Shown: in pieces, positions 54,518 through 62,996 of the stretch | Numbering within the stretch: position 1 is the stretch's first letter | Layout of the letters: the number at the start of each line of letters is the position of its first letter | Source of the DNA: Streptomyces uncialis | GTDB taxonomy: Bacteria > Actinomycetota > Actinomycetes > Streptomycetales > Streptomycetaceae | DNA length: 64,000 nucleotides | Assembly (NCBI RefSeq): GCF_001905345.1 | Contig: NZ_LFBV01000001.1 | Coordinates: 1,809,321-1,873,320 of the forward strand | Direction: 5' to 3' | The notes under the pieces: model-generated | The model's input: only the letters and a program-made list of their open reading frames with translations | Told to the model about the DNA's origin: nothing | The model's database searches: none | Translations under genes and position numbers: made by a program

Positions 54518-56026
54518 TCAGCGGTCCCGTTTCCGTTCCGCGCCGTCCAGGACCGCCCCCATCACCGCCCGCGCGATCGGCGCCGCGTCGCCCCCGCCGC
54601 TGATCTCGCCGCGTACCGCCGACGCGTCCTCCACGACCACCGCCACCGCGACCGCCGGTTCCGGGGAGCCGTCCGCGTGGGCCCAGGAGATGAACCAGGC
54701 GTACGGGGTGCCGGTGTTGCCGACGCCGTGCTGGGCCGTGCCCGTCTTGCCGCCGACCGTGACGCCGGGGATCGCCGCCTTGCCGCCCGTGCCGTTCTCG
54801 ACGACCTCCGTCATCAGCTCGCGCAGTTGCGCCGCGGTGCGGGCGTTCATCGCCTGGTGCAGCACGCGGGAGCCCGGGGTGCGGACGGGGCTGCCGTCGT
54901 GGGTGGTGGCGCGGTCCACGAGGTACGGGGTGCGGACCGTGCCGCCGCCCGCCACCGCCGCCGCGACCATCGCCATCTGGAGCGGGGTCGCCCGGGTGTC
55001 GAACTGCCCGACGGAGGAGAGCGCGAGCTGCGCCTTGTCCATCCGGCGGTCGAAGTTGCTGGCGGCCACCGGGGACGGGACGCGCAGCCCCCGGTCGTTG
55101 AAGCCGAAGTCCTCCGCCGTGCCGGTCATCCCGGCGAGCCCCACCCGGGTGCCGAGCTTCGCGAGGACGGTGTTGCACGACCAGGTGAAGGCGTAGCGCA
55201 GGGAGGCGTCCTCGCAGCCGTCGACCTCGTTGGTCAGGGAGGACGTGGAGCCGGGCAGCCGGTACGGGTCGGGGGAGTCGGTGGGGTCGTCCAGGTCCCG
55301 TACCGTCCCCGTCTCCAGGGCCGCCGCGGCCGTCACCACCTTGAAGGTCGAGCCCGGGGGATAGGTCTGGCGGATCGCCCGGTTGAGCATCGGCTGGTCC
55401 GGGGAGCCGTTCAGCCGCCGCCACGCGCTCTCGACGGCCGGGCCGTTGCCGGACAGCCTGCCCGGGTCGTACGAGGGCGTCGACACCAGGGCGAGGACCC
55501 GGCCGGTGCCCGGTTCCAGGGCGGCCACCGCGCCCTTGCGGCCCGCGAGCCCGTCGTACGCGGCCCGCTGCGCGGACCCGTCGAGGGTGGTCGCGATCCG
55601 GCCGCCGGGGGAGCGGGAGCGGGTGAGTTCGTGCCACAGGGGCAGCGGCGCGAGCATCGGGTCGGTGCCCGCCAGGACGGAGTCCTCGGCGTTCTCCAGG
55701 AAGGACGTCCCGTACAGCTGTGAGGAGAAGCCGGTCACCGGCGCGTACAACGGGCCGTCGCGGTAGACGCGTTCGTAGCGGAGCTGTTCGCCGGTGTCCT
55801 TGGAGCCGGTGACCGGGCGGTCGTCCACCAGGATGTCGCCGCGGGGTTCGGCGTACCGGGCGATGGCCGCCCGGCGGTTGGCGGGGTTGTCGTCCAGGGT
55901 GCCCGCCTCGACGATCTGGACCCGGGCCGCGTTCACCAGCAGGGCGACGAGCAGCAGCAGACAGAGGGCGGCGGTGTGCCGCACGCAGCGGCTCATGCTC
56001 CGGGCGCGTACGGGACGGGCGCTCAT
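54518..56026 (-). CDS. Class B penicillin-binding protein 2 (transpeptidase)
   Basis: 502 residues. One membrane span (AALCLLLLVALLVNAARV, about 19-36), a pedestal domain with RGDILVDDR, and the transpeptidase domain with catalytic Ser226 (PPGSTFKVV), SCN at 283-285 and KTG at 427-429. This is PbpA/FtsI-like and cross-links peptidoglycan with its SEDS partner. ATG 56026 overlaps the stop of the ftsW-like gene, so the pair is one operon. The order and pairing match cell-wall elongation or division genes near ku in related species. Confidence 0.94.
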   Translation of the reverse strand: MSARPVRARSMSRCVRHTAALCLLLLVALLVNAARVQIVEAGTLDDNPANRRAAIARYAEPRGDILVDDRPVTGSKDTGEQLRYERVYRDGPLYAPVTGFSSQLYGTSFLENAEDSVLAGTDPMLAPLPLWHELTRSRSPGGRIATTLDGSAQRAAYDGLAGRKGAVAALEPGTGRVLALVSTPSYDPGRLSGNGPAVESAWRRLNGSPDQPMLNRAIRQTYPPGSTFKVVTAAAALETGTVRDLDDPTDSPDPYRLPGSTSSLTNEVDGCEDASLRYAFTWSCNTVLAKLGTRVGLAGMTGTAEDFGFNDRGLRVPSPVAASNFDRRMDKAQLALSSVGQFDTRATPLQMAMVAAAVAGGGTVRTPYLVDRATTHDGSPVRTPGSRVLHQAMNARTAAQLRELMTEVVENGTGGKAAIPGVTVGGKTGTAQHGVGNTGTPYAWFISWAHADGSPEPAVAVAVVVEDASAVRGEISGGGDAAPIARAVMGAVLDGAERKRDR

Positions 56027-57411
56027 CGGACCGTTCCCCCGTCCGTGGCCGTTGGGTCGTCCTCCGGGGGGTGGCGGCGGGCGGAGTCGCTGAGCCGGAT
56101 CAGCAGGGCCACGATGATCCAGTTGGTCACGACGGACGAGCCGCCCTGGGCCAGGAACGGCATGGCCATGCCCGTCAGCGGGATCAGTCCGGTCACCCCG
56201 CCCGCGATGACGAACGACTGGAGGGCCACGATCGACGCGAGCCCCACGGCGAGCAGCCGGCCGAAGGGGTCGCGCAGGGCGAGTCCGGTGCGGAAGCCGC
56301 GTTCCACCAGCAGCGCGTACAGCAGGAACAGCGCCGAGAGGCCCGCGAGGCCCAGTTCCTCGCCGGCCGTCGCCAGGATGAAGTCCGACTTGGCGGCGAA
56401 GCCGATGAGGATCGAGTCGCCGAGGCCGAGGCCCGTCCCGAGCAGCCCGCCCGCGGCGAACGCGAACAGCGACTGGGCGAGCTGGTTGGGTCCCTGGCCC
56501 GCGTCGATCGACGCGAAGGGGTGCAGCCAGTCCTGGACCCGGGTGTGCACATGGGGTTCGAGCCGCCCGACGGCCGTGGCGCCTGCCGCCGCGAGGGCGA
56601 GTCCCACCGCGATCCAGCCGGTGCGGCCGGTGGCCACGTACAGGAGGACGACGAACAGCCCGAAGAAGAGCAGCGAGGTGCCGAGGTCGCGTTCGAGCAC
56701 CAGCACGATCACACTGAGCAGCCAGACCGTGACGATCGGGCCCAGCACCCGGCCGGTGGGCAGCTGGAGCCGCCACATCCGGCGGCCCGTGTACGCGAGC
56801 GCGTGGCGGTTGGCGGCGAGATAGCTCGCGAAGAACAGCGCCAGCAGGATCTTGGCGAACTCACCCGGCTGGATCGAGAATCCGCCGAACCTGATCCAGA
56901 TCCGGGCGCCGTTCACCGCCGGGAAGAAGATCGGCACGATCATCAGCACCAGGGCCGCCGCCATGCAGAGGTACGCGTACCGCTGGAGGATTCGGTGGTC
57001 GCGCAGGGCCAGTACCACCACGGTGAACAGCGCGACGCCCAGGGCCGACCAGACCAGTTGCGCCGGGGCCGCGCGGTCGCCCGGGGTCTCCAGGTCCAGC
57101 CGGTAGATGAGGACCAGGCCGATCCCGTTGAGCAGGACGGCGATCGGCAGCAGCACCGGATCGGCGTACGGGGCGCGCAGCCGTACGGCGATATGCGCGA
57201 GAAGGGCGAGCGCGCCGAGCCCGGCGCCATACGCGGCGACGCCGGGCGGGACCGCGCCGGTCCTGCCGAGGCCCGCCGCGCAGTAGCCGCAGACCGCGAG
57301 CAGGACCGCCGGGACCAGGAGCACCAGTTCGGTGCCGCGGCCCAGCGGCGGGCGGACAGCGGGGGCCCCGGCCGGCGGGGTGGGCGGCGCCTGCGCTGTC
57401 GTTCCGGTCAT
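56023..57411 (-). CDS. FtsW/RodA/SpoVE-family SEDS glycosyltransferase
   Basis: 462 residues with about ten hydrophobic segments. The SEDS signature is clear: FAKILLALFFASYLAANRHAL, PDLGTSL-like ERDLGTSLLFFGLF and the C-terminal GLIPLTGMAMPFLAQGGSS. It polymerises lipid II together with the class B PBP encoded immediately downstream. Its gene is 49 bp from the SH3-like gene on the same strand. Which process (division, elongation or sporulation) is served cannot be deduced from sequence. Confidence 0.94.
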   Translation of the reverse strand: MTGTTAQAPPTPPAGAPAVRPPLGRGTELVLLVPAVLLAVCGYCAAGLGRTGAVPPGVAAYGAGLGALALLAHIAVRLRAPYADPVLLPIAVLLNGIGLVLIYRLDLETPGDRAAPAQLVWSALGVALFTVVVLALRDHRILQRYAYLCMAAALVLMIVPIFFPAVNGARIWIRFGGFSIQPGEFAKILLALFFASYLAANRHALAYTGRRMWRLQLPTGRVLGPIVTVWLLSVIVLVLERDLGTSLLFFGLFVVLLYVATGRTGWIAVGLALAAAGATAVGRLEPHVHTRVQDWLHPFASIDAGQGPNQLAQSLFAFAAGGLLGTGLGLGDSILIGFAAKSDFILATAGEELGLAGLSALFLLYALLVERGFRTGLALRDPFGRLLAVGLASIVALQSFVIAGGVTGLIPLTGMAMPFLAQGGSSVVTNWIIVALLIRLSDSARRHPPEDDPTATDGGTVR

Positions 57412-57460
57412 GGCGGGAACGTAGCAACTCGTTCCACCTATGTCCCGTTATGTCGGTGCT

Positions 57461-57814
57461 TCAGCACCAATGGGGCGTTCTGTCGAAGGTTTCGATGTAG
57501 CGGGCCGAGCCCCACGCCCAGGTCCCGTCCGTGAGCAGGTACCAGATGTGGTTGCGGTCGACGCGTTCGCCCTCGGTCCGGCAGTAGATCGAGACGATCG
57601 CGCCGTGGGGTTCCCGGCGGATGACACGGCTGCCGCGGGTGGGGGAGTCGCGCAGCAGCAGTCCGCCGTGGGCGGTGACCCGGCCCTGGTAGTGGCCGCG
57701 GTCGCGGTCGTGGTCGCCGTCGTGGCCGGTGGGCGCGGCCGCCGCCGGGGTGATCGTCGAGGCCAGGGCCAGGGCGGTGCCCGCGGTGGCTATCGCGAGG
57801 GTACGGAGGCGCAT
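57461..57814 (-). CDS. Secreted SH3-like domain protein
   Basis: 117 residues. Signal peptide (1 to about 26, ending AAAA) followed by a His/Asp-rich stretch and a bacterial SH3 fold (GGLLLRDSPTRGSRVIRREPHGAIVSIYC, WYLLTDGTWAWGSARYIE). These domains often bind peptidoglycan or peptides outside the cell. It lies upstream of the ftsW/pbp pair on the same strand, so a wall-related role is plausible. Confidence 0.85.
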   Translation of the reverse strand: MRLRTLAIATAGTALALASTITPAAAAPTGHDGDHDRDRGHYQGRVTAHGGLLLRDSPTRGSRVIRREPHGAIVSIYCRTEGERVDRNHIWYLLTDGTWAWGSARYIETFDRTPHWC

Positions 57815-58078
57815 AGGGGTTCCTTGTTCGTGGGGGTCTGATGCGGTTTCACCCTAGAAGGGTGGGTCCCCGCCTGCCTGTTGGGTACGCCCATCGGGTT
57901 CGGTGCGGACGGCATCCGTCGGGAACCGGACAGCCGGGTGATCGCGTGATGAAAGGGGAGGCCGTGGTCCGGCCGGGGGGAAATGTCCGCGCTTAGGGGT
58001 TACGGGGGGCGTTCCCGTACCGTGGCGGGCTGAAGGAGTGAATCCCCGTTCGTCCGTCCGTCCGCAGGAGCCCGTGCC

Positions 58079-58954
58079 GTGTCCCACCGCAGACCCCGCC
58101 GGTCAGGCATCGCCGTGCTGCTGCCGCTGGCCGTGCTGCTGGGTGCCTGCGGCAACCCGGGCGACCTGGAGAGCGCCGGCCCCGCCACCACCGCCGTAGG
58201 CCCGGCCCGGCTGTGGCCGGATCTCCCCCCGGCCTCCACCCCCGCGTACGACTACGGCGAGGCCGAGACGGAGACGGTCGACGGCTTCGCCCTGCCCCGC
58301 GACGACATCCGCACCCTCGACCCCCTCGCGGTCCTGCGCGCCCAGGCGAAACAGCACCCCGACACCTTCACCGGCCCCCTCGCCCTCGACGAGGACACCG
58401 CGAAGAAGATCACCCGCTGCGGGTCGGACGGATCGGATGGGTCGGATGGGTCGGATAGTTCGGGCGGTCCGGATGGTTCGGACGGGCCGGACGGTTCTGG
58501 CGGGTCGGACGACGGGAGCGGCGCGAGCGGGTCGGACGGTGCGGACGGGTCGGACGGTGCGGGGGGTGCGGGCAGCCGGGGCTGCCCTGTGCTCAAGGAG
58601 CAGTACCGCGATCTGACCGGTGACGGCCGCGACGACCTCATCATCGGTATCCGGCTGCCCGACGATCAGCTCGCGGTCCGGGTCTTCACCCACGAGGGCG
58701 ACGAACTGACCCAGATCATGTCGACCTCCGACGCGGTGACAGGCGTCGAACTGGCCGGCCGCGACCTCGTCATCCGGGCCGTGTCCGGCATACCGGGCTA
58801 CGAGTACCGGACCGTGTGGTCCTGGGACCGCCACCAGGAAGCGATGCTCCCCACCAAGGACGAGTTCCTGCGCGTGGACGGCGCCGACGGCACCCCGAAG
58901 TCCCCCGCCCCCCGGCCTCCGACCGCCTCCCCGTCCCCCGGGAGCACCCCGTGA
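58079..58954 (+). CDS. Lipoprotein with Ser/Gly/Asp-rich linker
   Basis: 291 residues from GTG 58079 (AGGAG 8 bases upstream). Lipobox LLGACG, an extracytoplasmic domain, then a low-complexity linker of about 50 residues (GSDGSDGSDGSDSSGG and onwards) encoded by tandem TCGGATGGG-type units, then a second domain (RDLTGDGRDDLIIGIRLPDDQL, EYRTVWSWDRHQEAML) with a DxDGDGxxDL-like calcium-binding motif. Its stop overlaps the kinase start, so it probably supplies the extracellular sensor for that kinase. Confidence 0.85.
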   Translation: MSHRRPRRSGIAVLLPLAVLLGACGNPGDLESAGPATTAVGPARLWPDLPPASTPAYDYGEAETETVDGFALPRDDIRTLDPLAVLRAQAKQHPDTFTGPLALDEDTAKKITRCGSDGSDGSDGSDSSGGPDGSDGPDGSGGSDDGSGASGSDGADGSDGAGGAGSRGCPVLKEQYRDLTGDGRDDLIIGIRLPDDQLAVRVFTHEGDELTQIMSTSDAVTGVELAGRDLVIRAVSGIPGYEYRTVWSWDRHQEAMLPTKDEFLRVDGADGTPKSPAPRPPTASPSPGSTP

Positions 58955-60237
58955 ACCCGCCGTACGGCAGCCGCCCGACGCACACCCCGCCGCGTCCCGC
59001 GCACGGCGTGCTGCCCTGGCTGCGCGCCTGGACCGCGACCCTGCCGTGGAAGGCCGCCGTCTTCATCACCGTCATGTGCTGCTCGCTGGCCGCGCTGCTC
59101 GGGCTGCTCGTCCATGTGTCCGTCACCCACCAGACCGTCGGCCAGGCCCGGGACCGGGCGCTCACCCGGCTCGCGGACGCCACCGAGGCGTTCGAGGACG
59201 GCGACCGGCTCGGGCCCGGCGTCTCCGTCGACCCGCCCGGACTGCCCCGCTCACTGCGGACGCTGGCGCTGGAGGGCGAACGCGGCACGATGGTCGGCGA
59301 CAGCGCGCCGCGCCCCACGATGTGGGCGGCCGGGCCCGCCGACGGCGGCCGGGTGCTCGCGGTCGCCGTCGACTACTCCCAGGGCGTACGGACCATCGCC
59401 GGTCTCGACCGCGCGATCCTCGGCTCCTCCGCCCTCGCGATCGGGACCACCCTGCTGGTCGGGGCGTTCGCCGTCACCCGGATCACCCGGCGGCTGCACG
59501 CCACCGCGCGGGTCGCGCGGCGGATCAGCGCCGGGGACCTCGACGCGCGGGTGGACGACCCCCGGACGAAGTTCCCCGGCCAGGCCCAGGACGAGGTCGC
59601 GGCGGTCGCCGCCGCGCTGGACACCATGGCCTCCTCGCTCCAGGGCAAACTGGAGAGCGAGCAGCGGTTCACGGCGGACGTGGCCCATGAGCTGCGGACC
59701 CCGCTCACCGGGCTGCACGCGGCGGCCGAACTCCTGCCGCCGGGGCGCCCCACCGAGCTGGTACGGGACCGGGTCGCCGCGCTGCGGACCCTCACGGAGG
59801 ATCTGCTGGAGATCTCCCGGCTGGACGCGGGCAGCGAGCGGGTGGACCTCGACGCGCACTGGCTGGGGCCGCTCGCCGAGCGGGTGGTCCGGGGGACCGG
59901 TGCGGAGCTGGACGTGGTCCGGGACGTGTGCGTCGACACGGACCGGCGGCGGCTCGAACGGGTCCTCGGGAACCTGGTCGCCAACGCGGTGACCCATGGG
60001 CGGGGGCCCGTGATCGTCACGGTGGACGGGGCCGAGGTCACCGTCCGGGACCACGGGGACGGGTATCCCGAGTACCTCGTGCTGCACGGGCCGCAGCGGT
60101 TCCGGACGGAGGGCGGTACGAAGGGGCACGGGCTCGGGCTCACGATCGCGCTCGGTCAGGCCACGACGTTGGGGGCGTGCTTGACGTTCACCAATGGGGC
60201 CCCGCCGGGGGCCGTAGCGACTCTCACGTTGCCGTGA
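58951..60237 (+). CDS. Sensor histidine kinase coupled to a lipoprotein
   Basis: 428 residues from GTG 58951 (GGGAG upstream) overlapping the lipoprotein stop. Two membrane spans (AAVFITVMCCSLAALLGLLV and ALAIGTTLLVGAFAV) enclose a small extracellular domain; HAMP, then FTADVAHELRTPLTGLHAA with the phospho-acceptor His, N-box VLGNLVANAVTH and a shortened G1 DHGDGYPEY with G2 GTKGHGLGL. No response regulator gene is adjacent, so the kinase is an orphan in this window. Confidence 0.92.
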   Translation: MNPPYGSRPTHTPPRPAHGVLPWLRAWTATLPWKAAVFITVMCCSLAALLGLLVHVSVTHQTVGQARDRALTRLADATEAFEDGDRLGPGVSVDPPGLPRSLRTLALEGERGTMVGDSAPRPTMWAAGPADGGRVLAVAVDYSQGVRTIAGLDRAILGSSALAIGTTLLVGAFAVTRITRRLHATARVARRISAGDLDARVDDPRTKFPGQAQDEVAAVAAALDTMASSLQGKLESEQRFTADVAHELRTPLTGLHAAAELLPPGRPTELVRDRVAALRTLTEDLLEISRLDAGSERVDLDAHWLGPLAERVVRGTGAELDVVRDVCVDTDRRRLERVLGNLVANAVTHGRGPVIVTVDGAEVTVRDHGDGYPEYLVLHGPQRFRTEGGTKGHGLGLTIALGQATTLGACLTFTNGAPPGAVATLTLP

Positions 60238-60259
60238 GTCGGGGGCGCCGCCGGGGTTT

Positions 60260-61050
60260 CTTGTGCGGGGCGCACCTCGTTCCTGTACAGGTCGTTCGTG
60301 GGGTGCGCAGTTCCCCGCGCCCCTTTGGGGCGCACCCGGTTTGTTCTTCGGGTCGGTGCCGGTCGGGATTCTCCGTCCTCGATCCGACACGCTCGGTAAG
60401 TCGTCCGGTGACCCGACTGAAGAGCATCGGAGTCTGCGAGCAGAGATTCCCGCCCACCCCCTCCCGTAGCAGCGCGGGTCCGCGAGGAGGAGGGTGAAAG
60501 ACAACCTCAGGAGGCTGAGGCGCCCCCAAAGGGGCGCGGGGAACTGCGCAAAAGACGAGGACCGGCCCGCACCCGAAGAGCGACCGCAATGGGGCAGCAC
60601 CTCAGGGGCGCGGGGAACTGCGCACCCACGAACGGACCCGCACAGGGACAAGTACGTCCAGGTGTGGAACCCCAGGGGCGCGGGGAACTGCGCAAAAGAC
60701 GAGGACGGCCCCGCACCCGAAGAGCGACCGCAATGGGGCAGCACCTCAGGGGCGCGGGGAACTGCGCACCCCCGAACGACGGCACGGGAACAGGTACGCC
60801 CAGGTGTGGAACCCCAGGGGCGCGGGGAACTGCGCACCCACGAACGGCCCCGCACAGGGACAAGTACGCCCAGGTGTGGAACCCCAGGGGCGCGGGGAAC
60901 TGCGCACCCAACGAGCGACCCGCACGGGAACAAGTACGCCCAGCACAGGAAACCCGGCGGCGCGAGCGAAGGCGACCTGCGGGGAACTGCGCACCCACGG
61001 ACGACCCGCACAGGAACAAGTACCTCCAGGTGGGGAACCCCACGGGCGCA
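60260..61050. repeat. Mosaic repeat cluster I
   Basis: The clearest array. A reverse copy at 60305-60323, the core at 60326-60469, then forward copies at 60531-60549, 60605-60623, 60675-60693, 60749-60767, 60817-60835 and 60887-60905, with start-to-start distances of 74, 70, 74, 68 and 70 bp, then a shortened copy near 60976. Two cassette types alternate for the first four positions: one with GACGAGGACCGGCCCGCACC and one with AGGGACAAGTACGTCCAGG. Confidence 0.9.
60326..60469 (+). repeat. Core element of the mosaic repeat, copy 5
   Basis: About 144 bp, same orientation as copy 1 and very similar to it. The complement of 60449-60465 gives the intact G-quadruplex motif. Confidence 0.8.
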
Positions 61051-61203
61051 CGGGAGGACGGGGACGGGGACGGGAACACCGGCGTACCCGTGACCCACAC
61101 GGACGGGACCCGGACGGGGACCTGGCCGGTATCCGCTGGGGCGCCGTACGGACCTGTTGCGGCCCAGGCACCGCACCTGCTCCCATGGAGCGGGGTGATC
61201 CAC

Positions 61204-62007
61204 ATGACAGACCTCCGCGTCGTACCGACCCACCGCCAGGGCCACCAGCTCCTCCACGTCACCACCGCGTCCGGCAGGACCCTCGCCTGGTACGACCGTG
61301 AGGACTCCCGCGTCACCCTCCTGAGCACCCGCGACACCGACGCCGTCCTCGCCGCCCTGGCCCCCTACCTCACCGGCCGGGTGACCGTAGGACCCCCCGT
61401 GCTGCCCGGCCCCGCCGACCTGGCCCGGCTCAGCCTCCACCCCGACGACGACCTCGCCCCGAACCGCCCCGGCGAGAGCCTGCGTGTAGCCCTGGACCGC
61501 GACCCGTCCCCGCCCCGCCGCCTCCGCGCCGACCCCCGGAAGGCGGCGCTCGCGGCCGAGGAGGCCACCGGCGCGGCCCTGGACGCCCTGGAGGCCGGGG
61601 GCTGGCGCGTCCTGCACTCCGTGCCCCTGCCCGGCGGGGACCGCGTACCGCATCTCGCCATCGGCCCGGCGGGACTCTTCGCCGTGCACACCCTGCCCGC
61701 CCGCCGCCGCCAGGTGCACGTGGACGACCCGCTCGTCACCGTCGGACGGTCGGCAGCCCACCCCCTGCTGCGCACCGTCCGCGCCCTGGCCGACCGCGCC
61801 TCGCACGCCCTCGCGGCCGAGGTCCGCGCCGTGCTCGCCCCGGCCGGTGCCGCCCGCGTCACCGTGACCGCCGCACCACGGGACATCCGGGTCCTGCGGG
61901 ACACCGAACTGTCCGCGCTGGCCCGCGAGGACGCCGTCCTCAAACCGGCCGATGTCGAGTCCCTGCACGCGACGGCCCGCGACCGCGCCACCTGGCACCG
62001 CCTCTGA
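61204..62007 (+). CDS. NERD-like domain protein
   Basis: 267 residues. The C-terminal half (about 115-225) resembles a nuclease-related domain: EATGAALDALEAGGWRVLHS, PLPGGDRVPHLAIGPAGLF, then a VHVDDPLVTVGRSAAHPLL stretch. The usual Asp-Ile-Asp-His is replaced by RVPH, so catalytic residues look incomplete. GGGGTGAT lies 6 bases before ATG 61204. It is immediately upstream of the convergent ligD/ku divergon, so a link with end joining is possible but not shown. Confidence 0.65.
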   Translation: MTDLRVVPTHRQGHQLLHVTTASGRTLAWYDREDSRVTLLSTRDTDAVLAALAPYLTGRVTVGPPVLPGPADLARLSLHPDDDLAPNRPGESLRVALDRDPSPPRRLRADPRKAALAAEEATGAALDALEAGGWRVLHSVPLPGGDRVPHLAIGPAGLFAVHTLPARRRQVHVDDPLVTVGRSAAHPLLRTVRALADRASHALAAEVRAVLAPAGAARVTVTAAPRDIRVLRDTELSALAREDAVLKPADVESLHATARDRATWHRL

Positions 62008-62020
62008 ACCCGGTCCCGTC

Positions 62021-62905
62021 TCAGGACGGCAGTTCCCCCGCCCGCCCCTCCTCGTACAGCGGCGCCAGCAGATCCCCGTACCGCTCCAGCCGCCCCGCGA
62101 CCTCGCCCGCGAGCACCACCAGTTGCTCCGGTGTCCCGCACCCCGCGACCTCGTCCCAGGTCAGCGGGGCCGAGACGGTCGGCTCGGGCCGCGCCCGTAC
62201 CGTGTACGGCGTCGCCGTCGTCTTCGCGGCGGCGTTCTGGCTGAAGTCCACGAAGACCTTGCCGGGCCGCAGACTGCGCGTCATCCGATGGGTGACCAGT
62301 GCGGGCAGCTCCCGTTCCGCCGCGACGGCGAGCCGTTTCGCGTACGCCGTCACCCGGTCGGACGCGGTGGGCCGGATCGACGCGAGCAGATGCAGTCCCT
62401 TCGAGCCGGACGTCTTCACGAACGCCTCCAGCCCGTCCCCGGCGAGCCGCTCCCGCAGCCACAGCGCCACCTCGCAGCACTCCACGACCGTCGCGGGCGC
62501 CCCCGGGTCGAGGTCCAGCACGAGCCGGTCGGCCCGCCCGTGCGCCCCGTCCCGCCACTGCGGGGTGTGGAACTCCGTGACGAGGTTCGCCGCCCAGATC
62601 AGCGACGGCAGGTCCTGCACGACCACCTGCCGCTGCGACCCGTCCGAATGGGGGACCTCGGCCGTCCGCACCCACTCGGGCGTGCCCGGCGGCACGTTCT
62701 TCGTGAAGAACCGCTGGCCCCCCGGCCCGTCCGGGTACCGCAGGAACGACACCGGACGGTCCCTGAGCTGGGCGAGCAGCGGTTCACTGGTGGTCGCGTA
62801 GTAGTGCAGGAGCTGCCCCTTGGTGAAGCCGCTGTCCGGGTACAGCACCTTGTCGAGGTTGCTGAGCGCCAGCCGCCGCCCCGCCACCTCCGTCATGGGC
62901 GTCAT
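62021..62905 (-). CDS. LigD-type primase/polymerase domain, stand-alone
   Basis: 294 residues: only the polymerase (PolDom) part of LigD. The start VAGRRLALSNLDKVLYPDSGFTKG, the catalytic acidic motif ADRLVLDLDPG, the KTSGSKGLHLLAS nucleotide site and the KVFVDFSQNAAAKTTATPYTVR stretch are all present. There is no ligase or phosphoesterase domain. It adds nucleotides at broken DNA ends during end joining with Ku and a separate ligase. ATG 62905 is used; no ribosome site is seen, so the mRNA may be leaderless. Divergent from ku with a 91-bp gap. Confidence 0.9.
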   Translation of the reverse strand: MTPMTEVAGRRLALSNLDKVLYPDSGFTKGQLLHYYATTSEPLLAQLRDRPVSFLRYPDGPGGQRFFTKNVPPGTPEWVRTAEVPHSDGSQRQVVVQDLPSLIWAANLVTEFHTPQWRDGAHGRADRLVLDLDPGAPATVVECCEVALWLRERLAGDGLEAFVKTSGSKGLHLLASIRPTASDRVTAYAKRLAVAAERELPALVTHRMTRSLRPGKVFVDFSQNAAAKTTATPYTVRARPEPTVSAPLTWDEVAGCGTPEQLVVLAGEVAGRLERYGDLLAPLYEEGRAGELPS

Positions 62906-62996
62906 ACCATGAGACTGCCACGAAACGTGATGAATCGGATGTACATCCGGATACGGGGCGCGACCGCCCCGGGTCCGGTCCCGGAAGGCGGTGCCC

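Noticed and set aside
60531..60905. Evenly spaced repeats resembling a CRISPR array
   Set aside because: The spacers are not unique: the same two cassette types recur inside this cluster and in distant clusters. The 19-base constant block is shorter than usual, and no cas genes are present.
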